Assembly: GCA_022828595.1 (NCBI GenBank)
Contig: JAKGHH010000003.1
Coordinates: 105,919,583-105,983,582 of the forward strand
DNA length: 64,000 bases
DNA from: Nelumbo lutea
Taxonomy: Eukaryota > Streptophyta > Magnoliopsida > Proteales > Nelumbonaceae
Direction of reading: 5' to 3'
Shown here: piece by piece, positions 12,101 through 22,136 of the stretch
Numbering within the stretch: position 1 is the first letter of the stretch
How the letters are laid out: every line of letters begins with the position of its first letter
The notes under the pieces: generated by a model
Databases searched by the model: none
Told to the model about the DNA's origin: nothing
The model's input: only the letters and a program-made list of their open reading frames with translations
Translations under genes and position numbers: made by a program

Positions 12101-13135
12101 AAAATAACTTGTCAAGAGAAACATTGTGAGTTCTAGCCTATGAAGATATCTTGGCAGTGAGTTACATTCCAACAGATTTCATCCTGTTGGGAGCTGGTAT
12201 TAGAGTAGATCCCAGAGTTCCTTTCTGTCCACACTACCCACATTATAACGGCAGGGATCCACCTACAAACCAGGGTGCCTTGGTTGCTCAGGCCTATCAA
12301 ATGCCAGCTTGTAAGGGATTCCAACTATGTTGGCCAATTTATTGTTGAAAGTTCTAAGTGGGACTGGTTACTTGGTCCTCCATGCATGCCATACCTGCAA
12401 AGTAGGTACTGTCATTGTTTTTTCCCTGTTTTGTGCATCTCTATCAGCAACTTATGCTTTGGGGAGATGCTTTTTCTTTGGTCATGCAAATTATGCCTGC
12501 AAATAGTCTGAAAATTTTGGGCATGATGCTTGTTTCACCATCTTATTTGGGTATTCTTTTAGAAGTGCACAAATGACATAGAACAGGTAGGTAGTCCTAC
12601 AAATTTCAGTTCTGGTGGTGGGCTTTGTAGGGTGAAGAAAGATTATTTGGGTGATCAAGGATGAAGAATATGGGTGGAGAACTATGTAAGTGATTTACCA
12701 CATAGGAATGAGCAGGAGATTAGGAAGAAAGAAGTTAACTCTTGTTAAAGTAAACAACAAAGAGACAAGTCACTTAGAAGAAAAATTAAATGAGAGAGGG
12801 AAAAGAGAAAAATACCTTGGCAACGATCAGAATTTACTAAACCAAACTTTTATTCATTAAATAAACTTTCCTAAATTTCAATTACATCTATACTGTTCTC
12901 AAAAAAAAAAAAACGACTATGGATAGACTCAACATAAGGGGTTGGATCTCCTTTTACAGACTCTAATTTGGACTAAAAAATTAACTGAAAACAACTGCTA
13001 ATTGCTTTAAAACCATGACAAACCTATATGTAACCCATAGGGATACTTAAATAAGGACTTTAACTCCTAAAACAATTTTAATAACCCATTAACTTAATGT
13101 AACTTAATGGTAATCACAAGAGTCGCCATAGACAG
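9160..13135. other. AT-rich intergenic or 5' region, no gene recognised
   Basis: There are many poly-T and poly-A runs, a (TA)n tract at 10452-10476 and an AT tract near 9238-9265. No frame resembles a known protein except the LINE remnant near 12 kb. The stretch lies upstream of the SUVR5-like exons, so it may have held that gene's promoter or 5' UTR before decay. Nothing in the sequence proves this. Confidence 0.4.
11950..12345 (-). mobile_element. LINE fragment (possible)
   Basis: Minus-strand reading of 12133-12324 includes IMWVVWTERNSGIY, which resembles the region after the reverse transcriptase in plant L1 elements. A poly-T tract at 11952-11963 on the plus strand would fit a 3' poly-A tail. 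No catalytic motif is visible. Confidence 0.4.
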
Positions 13136-13377
13136 TGATAAGACCAAGAGCTGTGGCAAACCAAGGCCTGTGCACGGGAATAGCCAGCCTGCATACCAAG
13201 TTTACAAGAAAAGGGAGAAGCCACGTCAGCAAGAATGTAGTCCAAGTGGCTGACTGTTAGAACAGAATAACAGTCCTACAACAAGCTGTAACCATCTTGT
13301 AACAGACTGCAACTGTAAACAACTTACCTCTCTTTAAAAACCCGAAGAAGAAATAAAGAGGCAGGAATTCCATCAGA

Positions 13378-13408
<31 letters not shown>

Positions 13409-13514
13409 CCCCTCTGAATCCCCTTTTCTTCCCCTCTCCCTGTTTCCCTTCAGTTTCCTCTTCTCTCATGAGCTTGGTTCACTCTACGAACCCTGAGTTA
13501 GGCAGCACCTAACA
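13136..13514 (+). repeat. 5' LTR of the gypsy element
   Basis: Begins TGATAAGACC and ends CACCTAACA. It holds a (CT)n tract (about 13383-13408) that is shorter than in the 3' LTR. Where the 3' LTR reads CTGTCTATATAAAAACCC, this copy reads CTCTCTTTAAAAACCC, so the TATA-like word is lost here. Confidence 0.92.
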
Positions 13515-13517
13515 GAT

Positions 13518-13529
13518 TGGTATCAGAGC
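13518..13529 (+). other. Primer binding site (initiator Met tRNA)
   Basis: TGGTATCAGAGC, three bases after the 5' LTR, is the standard complement of the 3' end of plant initiator methionine tRNA used to prime minus-strand synthesis. Confidence 0.9.
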
Positions 13530-14444
13530 ATGACCAATACGCGATCTACAGCCATGGAGGCCCGAGTTGATCAGGTGGGAGTTGAGCTCCACCGAGTTTC
13601 AGGCGAGATGCGAGGTATCAAGGATACTTTAACAGAAATCTTGCAAAGATTGGAGCAGAGCCTGCCGACTGAAGACAGGGAAATTGACCAAGATCGAGTT
13701 AGCCAAGGAAGCAACCGAAGAAGCAGCTCCACCCTGGAAAGAAACACCAAACTGAACTTCCCAATTTTCTCAGGCGGAGACCCCATCCCATGGATATACA
13801 GGGCGGAAAATTTTTTTGAATACAACGAAACATCTGGACCACACAGGGTGGCATTGGCAGCAATGCATCTGGACGGAGATGCCATCCTCTGGTATCAATG
13901 GTACCGCCGAGGGCATCCCCGTATTCCATGGTTCGACTTCATGGATGATCTGTGCATCCGATTCGGGGCTTCTGATTATGAAGATTTTGACGAGAGTCTT
14001 GCGAAGATAAAACAAGTAGGAAGTGTTTGTGACTACCAATTGGAGTTTGAACGTCTATCGTTAAGAGTCCAAGGGTGGCCGGAGAAGGCTGTGGTCGGAG
14101 CTTTTATGGGAGGACTCAAGGAAGAAATCTGGTTGGAGGTCAAGGCGATGCACCCAGCAACGGTAATGGTCGCAGCAGCCCTAGCCCGCACCCAAGAAGA
14201 AAAGATAGGTCGAGCCCGACGTCTAAACAGGCCCTGGCAGCAAATAAACAAATCATTTACTGCACCAAGACCGGAAGGGACGGGGTCCGGTAAAGACGGC
14301 AGCATATTAGGCAAACCACCGTGTAACTTAGGCCCGAGTCCCGTTATTCCATTCAAGAAATTAACGTTGGCAGAAATGCAAAATCGCCGAGACAAAGGTC
14401 TCTGCTACAATTGTGAAGAAAAGTTTGTCCCCGGTCATAGATGA
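13530..14444 (+). pseudogene. gypsy gag, ends early in the zinc knuckle
   Basis: An open frame of 304 residues. A coiled N-terminal part (about 1-60) is followed by the retrotransposon gag core, with PIFSGGDPIPWIYRAENFF (about residues 76-94) and ILWYQWYRRGHP. The nucleocapsid motif CYNCEEKFVPGHR is at the extreme end. The next codon is TGA (14442-14444), exactly where the knuckle's last cysteine is expected after GHR. The same frame reads on (KTQQAFLLQTEE), so a single base change can explain the stop. Translation as it stands would give a gag with an incomplete RNA-binding knuckle and no fusion to pol. Confidence 0.9.
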
Positions 14445-14594
14445 AAAACTCAACAAGCCTTCCTGTTACAGACTGAGGAGGAAGAGGAGGATCAGCAACT
14501 GGAAGAAGGATCGTCAACTCAAGAACACTGGGTTGAGACCATACAACCAGAAATATCGCTACAGGCCTTAGCAGGGTTTTCATCACCCCAAACC

Positions 14595-15059
14595 ATGGGG
14601 GTGACAGGTTTAGTTCGGGGTCGCCAGGTGTCTATCCTAATCGACAGTGGTAGCACTCTAAACTTTGTAACCACTGTGCTAGTCAGACGATTAAGATTGC
14701 CAGTTCAGCCCACAACCTCATTTAAGGTCCATGTGGCAAATGGGACCTCACTCCAATGCGATGGAATTTGCACAGACATTGGGTTATGCATCCAAGATCA
14801 ACAATTTCGGGTTGATCTGTATCCACTGGAGTTAAGTGGGGCCGACATTGTATTGGGAATTCAATGGTTGCAGCAACTTGGGCCTGTTCTATGCGACTGT
14901 ACCCGTTTGTCTATGGATTTCATGATAGAAGGGACAAGAATACATTTGCAAGGCCACTCAGCTAGCCGAGCCAGCCCAGTAAGCTTGGCATCCATGTTGA
15001 AAGAAGCACGAGACCCGAATCAGCTCATCATCTGGGGATCAAATCATCCACTCAGCTAG
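14595..15059 (+). pseudogene. gypsy aspartic protease segment
   Basis: The retropepsin motif is intact (ILIDSGSTLNFV, active-site Asp in DSG), and the flap region and the DIVLGIQWL motif typical of plant gypsy proteases follow. In the element's normal polyprotein this enzyme cuts Gag-Pol. The frame is lost after the first copy of the 94-bp duplication, so protease and reverse transcriptase are no longer joined. The ATG at 14595 is an internal Met, not a real start. Confidence 0.85.
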
Positions 15060-15141
15060 CCGAGCCAGCCCAGTAAGCTTGGCATCCATGTTGAAAGAAG
15101 CACGAGACCCGAATCAGCTCATCATCTGGGGATCAAATCAT
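14954..15141 (+). repeat. Exact 94-bp tandem duplication
   Basis: The unit beginning CCACTCAGCTAGCCGAG and ending GGGGATCAAATCAT occurs twice without a difference (14954-15047 and 15048-15141). Since 94 is not a multiple of three, the second copy shifts the pol frame between protease and reverse transcriptase. Confidence 0.92.
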
Positions 15142-16028
15142 ACAGGCCCAATGCTATCCCAGGCCCAGGATACAACTCAAGCTGGATACAAACAGCAGCT
15201 CCGCAACATCCTCCAGCAATATGCTGCAGTTTTCAAGGAGCCAACGGACCTACATCCAACAAGGAATCATGACGACAGAATCCCACTATTGCTGGATGTG
15301 CCTCCTAACAATGTAAGGCCCCACCGTTACCCTTATTTTCAAAAACAAGAAATTGAAAGGCAGGTTCAAGAACTATTGGATAAAAATTTTATTCAACCCA
15401 GCCACAACCCATTTTCTTCACTTGTTCTTCTTGTCGAAAAGAAAGATGTTGCGATTTTGTGTGGATTATAGGGCACTTAATAATATTACGGTTAAGGACT
15501 GCTTTCCAATTCCAATAATAGATGAACTACTGGATGAACTCAAGACTGTAAGAAAATTTTCAAAGTTGGATTTACGGGCTGGATATCATCAGATTAGAGT
15601 CCATGAAATTGACATTCCAAAAATGGCCTTTCGGACTCAAGATGGCCACTATGAGTTCTGGGTTATGCAATTTGGCCTCACAAATGCCCCGGCTACCTTC
15701 CAAGCCTTAATGAACGACTTGTTCAGGCCACATTTACGTCATTCATATTAGCCTTTTTTGATGACATTTTGGTGTGCCTCACATGGGCCCAACATTTAGT
15801 GGATTTGCAGATCACCCTAGACATTCTGTTACAAAATCAACTGTATGCCAAAGAATCGAAGTGCGCCTTTGGGCAGGGCCGTGTACACTATTTGGGCCAT
15901 GTGGTGGAAGACGGAAGCGTCTCAGCAGATCCAGACAAGATAGCTGCCGTCCACAGTGGTCAACGCCACGTAACACCAAGGAACTCCAGGCATTCCTAGT
16001 AACACCAAGGAACTCCAGGCATTCCTAG
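15142..16028 (+). pseudogene. gypsy reverse transcriptase, frame-broken
   Basis: The first part (15079-15471) runs to LVEKKDVAI. Reading then continues one frame over from [21 protein letters not shown], so a few bases are missing between KKD and RFCVDYR. The core is recognisable: [14 protein letters not shown] with catalytic Asp, then [18 protein letters not shown]. The catalytic box FFDDILVCL follows after another frame change at about 15750. The palm and thumb are complete in outline (YLGHVVEDGSVSADP). No single frame encodes the enzyme, so it is not functional. Confidence 0.9.
15970..16027 (+). repeat. Exact 29-bp tandem duplication
   Basis: GTAACACCAAGGAACTCCAG followed by GCATTCCTA occurs twice (15970-15998 and 15999-16027). 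The length is not a multiple of three, so it shifts the frame between reverse transcriptase and RNase H. Confidence 0.92.
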
Positions 16029-16591
16029 GACTCACAGGGTACTATCGACGCTTCATTAAAAGCTATGGGATAATTGCAGCACCACTGACAGCCCTTCTAA
16101 AGAAGGACTCCTTCAGTTGGGACAACAAAGCCCAAGTAGCATTTGAAGCCTTAAGAGCAGCGGTGTCATCCCCACCAGCTCTAGTCTTACCGGATTTCAA
16201 CAAACCATTTGTGGTTGAGTGCGATGCATCGGGACTGGGCGTGAGAGCAGTGCTGATTTAAGATGGTCAGCCCCTTGCCTTCTTCAGTAAGGTATCATCC
16301 ACCACACAAAACCACTCTTCAGTCTACAACCGGGAATTAATGGCAGTTGTATTAGCAGTTCAGCATTTGGGCTCCTACCTGCTAGGCCGTAAGTTTATAA
16401 TTAAGACTGATCACCAAAGTCTGAAATTCCTATTGGAACAACGGGTCCTTTCTCCAGATCAGCGGCGGTGGGTCTCAAAGTTAATGGGCTTTGATTACAC
16501 TATTGAATACAAACTGGGAGCAACGAATAGGGTTGCGGATGCACTGTCACGTCAACCCAAACGTGGAGTGGAGAGCATACTCCAATTGTAG
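16028..16591 (+). pseudogene. gypsy RNase H domain with a stop
   Basis: Connection and RNase H motifs are readable in one frame: YYRRFIKSYG, VVECDASGLGVRAVLI, then YNRELMAVVLAVQHL, IKTDHQSLKFLL and NRVADALSRQP. Acidic residues in CDAS, RELMA and KTDH are present. A TAA at 16259-16261 interrupts after AVLI, where Gln is usual. The part after the stop is open to 16591. Confidence 0.88.
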
Positions 16592-16759
16592 GTGTTCCAA
16601 CAACCCACGACAGCACTATGGGACCAATTAAGGGAGGCAGCCGACAGTGATAAGGAACTCCAAGCAATAAAGACACAGTTGTTGCAGCAAACAGGGGACA
16701 AACCGGGTATTCTATCCAAGGGTTAGTGCTGTACTATAAAGGTAGAATGGTGTTACCAG

Positions 16760-17404
16760 CGGACTCAGCACCTTTGGACCAACTCATAAATTACTTCCAC
16801 GCGACACCGATGGGTGGACACTCAGGAGGCCTGGTATGTTAACAATGCAAGTTTTGGAAGTATGAGGCCCAATCCCCAGCTGGGCCTGCTAAAACCATTA
16901 CCCATACCCAACCAAGTTTTGGAAGATATCTCTATGGATTTTATAACAGGCCTACCGACCTCTACCGGTAAATCAGTCATATTAGTGGTGGTTGATCACC
17001 TTACAAAATACAGCCACTTCTTAGCACTGTCACATCCATTTACTGCAGTTACAGTAGCTAACACTTTTGTGTGGGAAATAGCTTGGCTCCATGGGTTCCC
17101 AAAGTCTATTGTTTCTGACAGAGATCCAGTCTTCATAAGCCTCTTTTGGAAAGAACTTATTCCCCTCCAAGGTGTACAGGTCAGCAAATCCACAAGCAAC
17201 CATCCACAGTTAGATGGGCAAACGGAGGTGGTCAATTGTTGCTTAGAAACATTTCTACGGTGTTTCACCGGAACAAAGCCGAGACAATGGTTCAGCTGGC
17301 TGCATTGGGCTGAATGGTGGTGCAACACTACCTATCAAATATCGGCTGGGATGACCCCTTTTAGGGCATTATATGGTTGTGAATTTGTGATCCACCCACA
17401 TTGA
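16760..17404 (+). pseudogene. gypsy integrase, zinc-binding region damaged
   Basis: The catalytic core is open from 16814: MDFITGLPTSTGKS carries the first Asp, IVSDRDPVFISLFWKEL the second, and QTEVVNCCLETFL the Glu of the D,D-E triad. Upstream, the HHCC finger is only partly present (FHATPMGGHSGG), and the Cys pair is garbled by a deletion near 16830-16850. Downstream, pieces of the C-terminal region (about 17647-17800, ILEKIGPLAYRLDLP and HPVFHVSVLKKC) are present in changed frames. Confidence 0.88.
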
Positions 17405-17971
17405 TTCCCTATGAAAGGGGCTCCACAGCAGTATCTTCACTAGAAGAACACCTGCTAAATCGAGACAACGTTCTACAGGGACTTAAACAGAACCTACTCT
17501 GGGCCCAACAATGGATGAAACAATCATATGATAAACACCATAGGGAAGCACACTATCAAGTTGGGATATGGTTTACTTGAAATTGCTTCCCTACAAGTTG
17601 CTTTCTGTACAAAAATAGAGATGGAACAAACTGACACCTCGCTACTTTGGACAAGATCTTGGAGAAAATTGGACCTCTTGCATACAGATTGGATCTCCCA
17701 CCCAGTTCAAGAGTGCACCCAGTCTTCCATGTCTCAGTTCTCAAAAAATGCTTGGAACCAGAGGCTATAACTCAACCACATCTTCCAGTTTTCCAGTGTG
17801 TATCACTAATTTCAGATGGGTCAAGAAAGGCTCCCACATTGTTCCAGAAGCCTTAGTTGTGTGGTCATAACTACCGGAAGAGGATGCAACATGGGAATCC
17901 TATCTGCAACTGCAACACCAGTTCCCCCATATTGACCTTGAGGGCAAGGTCCAGCTTAACCAGGGGGGTAT

Positions 17972-18215
17972 TGATAAGACCAAGAGCTGCGGCAAACCAA
18001 GGCCTGTGCACAGGAATAGCCAGCCTGCATACCAAGTTTACAAGAAAAGGGAGAAGCCACGTCAGCAAGAATGTAGTCCAAGTGGCTGACTGTTATAACA
18101 GAATAACAGTCCTACAACAAGCTGTAACCATCTTGTAATAGACTGCAACTGTAAACAACTTACCTGTCTATATAAAAACCCGAAGAAGAAACAAAGAGGC
18201 AGGAATTCCATCCGA

Positions 18216-18256
<41 letters not shown>

Positions 18257-18360
18257 CCTCTGAATCCCCTTTTCTTCCCCTCTCCCTGTTTCCCTTCAGT
18301 TTCCTCTTCCCTCACGAGCTTGGTTCACTCTATGAACCCTGAGTTAGGCAGCACCTAACA
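17972..18360 (+). repeat. 3' LTR of the gypsy element
   Basis: It starts TGATAAGACC directly after a purine tract (AGGGGGG, 17962-17968) and ends CACCTAACA. It keeps TATATAAAA near 18169-18177 and a longer (CT)n tract than the 5' copy. Confidence 0.92.
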
Positions 18361-18968
18361 GAGTCTAAAAGTTACCATATAGTAATTTTAGTTTTATTAA
18401 TAGTAAATTTGTAGAAGACCAAACTTCAACTCTATTCCTAAGACACCAAAAAACTAGAAAATAAATTAAAAAATCTCAAAAATTTATCATCCAAAAATTA
18501 TGAAATTGGTCTAGGAATCGGAAGAAAGCTCATATATTTCTCCTTCAAAATTTTCCTTGCAGCTAAGGTATACAGTTGAGTACTGGTACTCTAGAACTAA
18601 CTTAAAAGCGCATATTGTGTGCCAATTTAGCAGTTTGACCCATTTAGGTTACCTACTCATCAGTTATGAATCTTGCTACTATCTTTGTATTTGTATATCA
18701 GTTCTGGCACAGATTTTCTGTAGAGCATTTAAGATGTTATTTGAAGCTAAATGATATTTCCTTATACTTTACAGTTATCATTGTTAATATTGCCATTTTA
18801 CTGCCTTGTATTTGGAAATGTTTTAGTTTGAGTGAGTGTCATCAATATTTTCTCCTCTATAGCCTTGATATGACTCTTCCAAGGGTTTATGTGTGCAGTA
18901 TAGTAGAGGGGAGCATAACCTCATACCGGTCAGACGTTTTATGGCATTTTAAGTATTATCTTAGAGCT
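18361..18968 (+). other. Short spacer upstream of SUVR5-like exon 1
   Basis: No coding signal. The stretch probably includes the 5' UTR and perhaps a 5' UTR intron end of the SUVR5-like gene, such as the CAG at about 18930, but I cannot define the boundary. Confidence 0.35.
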
Positions 18969-19456
18969 ATGGAAGTGCTTTCATGCTCCAATGTCAAGTA
19001 TGCTGAAGAATCTAATCAACCTAAACAGAATGCAGGGACAACTTTTATGTGTGGTGGATAACTGAACTGCCTTGAACCAGGGAAACAAGCTCAGGCATTG
19101 GTCTGTATGCATAAGGTGGAAGACCTTGCACTGAATGATGAAGGGCCAGAGAAAGATAACCAGATGGAGATGAAGGTAAAGTAGATGGATTGCCCACTTC
19201 ATTTGGTGCATGCAGTGGAATTTCAGATTGTGGACATAGTGAAAAGCAGCAAGAACCTTGTAACTTGCATGATTCTAAATGGAATAAATTGAATGGACAA
19301 AAGGAAGGTGCAGAATCTTGCACAGATTCTGAGAGCTTACATGTCATTGTGGATAAGATTAGAACTGTTCCACCAAGTAGCAACCAGGAGGGAAAATCTC
19401 ATCTTCTCAAGGCTGTGTATCCAAAACAGGATGAAACTATGGCCTTGTGGGTGAAG
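18969..19456 (+). pseudogene. SUVR5: SUVR5-like exon 1 (N-terminus), with a stop and a frameshift
   Basis: SUVR5 is a plant SET-domain histone H3K9 methyltransferase with DNA-binding zinc fingers. The frame opens MEVLSCSNVKYAEESNQPKQ at ATG 18969, matching the family N-terminus as I know it. A TAA at 19059-19061 follows residue 30. The same frame continues in family-like fashion (LNCLEPGKQAQ, VEDLALNDEG), then the match jumps to another frame between about 19155 and 19175 (KVDGLPTSFGACSGISDC) and stays there to DETMALWVK. A consensus donor follows (19457, GTATGT). The stop plus frameshift mean no full N-terminus can be made. The identification rests on the whole exon series, not this exon alone. 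Confidence 0.8.
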
Positions 19457-19939
19457 GTATGTACTTCTGTATACTTTTGCATTTTAGATTAGTTTCCAAT
19501 TTGACCATTGTGTGGTTCATTAATTTATATGCATAAGGAATTGAAGAAGCTGCCATTTAGAGACAATGAGCAATGCGAAAAATAAACCTTTTACATGTGG
19601 AATTAGCGCACGTGCAGCTCCCCATGGAGATCCTGTTAGCTAAATTGATCTCTGTTTATCTGTTATATGCATTGGTTACAATGTGTAGAAAATGATGCTG
19701 AAAGTTGTTAGGTCAAAGCCCTGAACCAACTGCATAATTACCTCTTGACTATTGACAAATTTTCTTGTGGTCTGTTGGGGGAATCCTTTATATGCCCTCA
19801 TCCCATTAACTCTTTCATAGACTTAATTTACAAATTATAACTTGGTTAAATATAAGCTTTCCAGTGGGATATTATGCATATATATGCCTTACAGATGGGA
19901 AAGTGCTATTTTGATGTTCCTTTTCCTTTTCAAGTACAG

Positions 19940-20242
19940 TGGAGAGGAAAATGGCAAGCAGGATTTCGATGTGCAAGGGCTGACTGTCCATTATCAACAT
20001 TGAAAGCAAAGCCTACTCATGATAGAAAGAAATATTTCGTGGTATTTTTTCCCCACACCAGGAATCATTCCTGGGCTGATATGCAACTTGTCTGTTCAAT
20101 CCATGAGTTCCCTGAGCCAATTGCACATAGGACACACTATGCTGGTGTGAAAACAGTAAGAGATTTGTCCGTCCCACACCGTTTTATCATGCAGAAGCTT
20201 GCTGTTTCCATGCTAAATTTAAGTGACCAATTGCATCCCGAG
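19940..20242 (+). pseudogene. SUVR5: SUVR5-like exon 2 (conserved N-terminal domain)
   Basis: Bounded by AG (19938-19939) and a GTAAG donor at 20243. All 101 codons are open, starting WRGKWQAGFRCARADCPLST and continuing with KPTHDRKKYFVVFFPHTRNH, SWADMQLVCSIHEFPEP and FIMQKLAVSMLNLSDQLHPE. This is the most diagnostic stretch for SUVR5. Exon 1 ends in phase 0 (GTG AAG), and joining gives VK-WRGKW as in the family. One departure from the family form I recall is ADC where ADW is usual. The exon is undamaged, but it sits between damaged ones. Confidence 0.88.
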
Positions 20243-20331
20243 GTAAGAATTGGTGCTCAGGTTACACCAAGTTCTTTCTTATTTGGTTTATCTTTCATTT
20301 TTGTGTTTTCTTTCTGCTAAATAATGGTTAG

Positions 20332-20443
20332 GTTTTTGTTGAGAGTATGCGCAATGTGTCAGCATGGAAGGAATTTGCCATGGAGGCTTCCTGCTGCCAG
20401 AGTTATTTCTGATCTTGGAAGGATGCTTTTGAAGCTTCACAGC
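20332..20443 (+). pseudogene. SUVR5: SUVR5-like exon 3, 1-bp frameshift
   Basis: Starts after TTAG (20331) with VFVESMRNVSAWKEFAMEAS, continues to a TGA in the first frame, and then matches the family in the next frame (SDLGRMLLKLHS) up to a GT donor at 20444. The shift is explained by one extra T in a TTT run near 20406-20408. The exon is 112 bp where an in-phase exon would be 111 bp. Confidence 0.85.
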
Positions 20444-21885
20444 GTAAACTTCTTTCTCTGATTCTGTTTTGATTGTTAATAAGAAAAAATAATACTTATT
20501 TGATGGTAGCCAAGGAAAGAAAGGTGGTCCATAAAAACCTTACTCAAATTCATGGTTGTAATTTTGATATTGATGAAACATTTTGCCATATAGAGTTGGA
20601 GATATTTCCCTAATTTAGCTAAGATATTTTGAAATCTGAAAAATCAGAAAAGTTTTCTAGAAGCATGGAATTAGTTAGTAAACCTTCAAGAGACCATTAG
20701 AAGAAATACAATTGCACATTTAAGGCTTAAAACCATATCAAAGAACTATATAAATCAAATAGGAAATATTAAGAGATTGTAATAGGTATGTTTCTACTTG
20801 TCTCCCTTCTGGTCTTTGGCCATCTTGTCTTCTTTATATATGTCAATTATTTTCCATTTTAACTTTTGTCTTTATTGTTACTATATGTTTTGATTAGATT
20901 GAGAATGCCTTTTTGTAGTCATATGCAGTTTTTTTTTTTTCTTTTGAATTATAGTGACTTAATAAGTGAATCATATCAAAGTAGTAAGCCAATTATCTAA
21001 TCACCAATTCCTTGCTGGTTCTTTTAGGAAAATGGTTTTTAAAAGTTATGATTCTTTTAATGAAAAGTTTTTTAATAACATTCTAACATGTTAAATGTTG
21101 AATAAATATATAGTCTATCAATGGAAGCACATTTTTTTTTTATCAATAAAAGGAGATTTTATTAAAAGCAAGTTGAAGTATTACAATAAGGTGGGAGTTT
21201 TCTCCATTCCAAAGACTGATATATAATTTATAATGTTGCCCAAAACATTTGGTGCCTACAGCCCCTTCTGAACACAAGATCCCAATTAAACCCGATGCAA
21301 AGAAATTCTCAAACTTAGAGTTGGGTTCAAATTTGTAGCAGGTGAGTGCATAAAGTACAGGAAATTGGACCTTTAGTGATTGCTCACCTATCCGAAGGTC
21401 CTCCCAAAACAAAATTTATGGACTTCTAAAAGTGCAAATCCAAGCTATAGAAGGATTGAAAGGTTACCTAAACTGAATTCAACTCATACTCAGAAGAGTT
21501 TGAGATGGAATGCTTTTGAGTTTTATAAACTCGTTAAAACACAATAAAGAGGTCTACTGATGAGGTTGATTAGCATGTGTGGAGCCAAAGGGTTCTCAAT
21601 CTATCACCCAAGGGTTAGAATCCTTCAAGAATCTTTTTTTTTTGGATCGAGCAGGATTCTGCACTACCATTTGACAAGATGAATTGCTATTCAACTTTAC
21701 TTACTATTATATAATAGTTTCAAATTGTTTTACTGTTCATACATATGTGCCATTCTGGAATTTTGCATGGATGTGCTACCTTCTCACATTTGAGGGCAAC
21801 AATCAATTAAGTTTCATTTGAAAGGTATTCTATCAATTAGACAATTGCATATTAGTTCTTTCACCCTTTACTATTTGCATAAATG
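20444..21885 (+). other. Intron 3 of the SUVR5-like locus, left part
   Basis: A/T-rich with long T runs and no exon. It is interrupted by the LINE piece at 21133-21420. The whole intron (20444-28633) is about 8.2 kb and is swollen by the copia element. Confidence 0.6.
21133..21420 (-). mobile_element. LINE 3' fragment
   Basis: On the minus strand the reading FWEDLRIGEQSLKVQFPVLY matches the linker region after the reverse transcriptase in plant L1 elements. The 3' end (plus strand TTTTTTTTTATCAATAAAAG at 21132-21151) looks like an inverted ...TTATTGATAAAAA tail, the same tail style as the LINE at 29283. Confidence 0.6.
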
Positions 21886-21890
21886 CATAC

Positions 21891-22124
21891 TGTTAACAGG
21901 TGTAATATAGGTACTGTTCACAGACTTGGTACCCATAGGGGTATTTTTGTAATTCTGTAGACATATTGTTATGTACGGCCAGAATAGTATAAATGCAAAG
22001 CTTCACTCGACTGAAGCTAAGTTTTTTGAGGCCTTAACTCTGTAGCCTCTTCTTCTTCTTCTTCTTCTTCTTCTTCTTCTTCTTCTTCTTCTTCTTCTTC
22101 TTCTCCTTCTCCTTCTGCTTAACA
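21891..22124 (+). repeat. 5' LTR of the intron copia element
   Basis: Starts TGTTAACAGGTGTAATATAG and ends TGCTTAACA, with a (CTT)n run at about 22049-22115. By eye about five substitutions separate it from the 3' copy outside the repeat. A binding site TGGTATTAGAGC (22125-22136, one mismatch to the usual initiator Met site) follows directly. Confidence 0.92.
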
Positions 22125-22136
22125 TGGTATTAGAGC

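Larger units (their letters stand above)
13136..18360 (+). mobile_element. Ty3/gypsy LTR retrotransposon, complete structure, coding-dead
   Basis: Two LTRs (13136-13514 and 17972-18360) bracket a primer binding site, gag, protease, reverse transcriptase, RNase H, integrase and a purine tract. The domain order PR-RT-RH-IN is Ty3/gypsy. After the integrase, an ATWESY-like stretch near 17885-17905 resembles a chromodomain, suggesting a chromovirus. Breaks include a stop in the gag zinc knuckle, two tandem duplications that shift the frame (94 bp and 29 bp), frameshifts at 15450 and 15750, and a stop at 16259-16261. By eye the LTRs differ by about ten substitutions plus a repeat-length change, so insertion is fairly recent. 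The expected 5-bp target duplication is not clean: GAGTC follows the 3' LTR, but upstream it lies 11 bp away from the 5' LTR (13120-13124). Confidence 0.92.

Noticed and set aside
14033..14395. Minus-strand 120-residue frame
   Set aside because: Antisense shadow of the gypsy gag.
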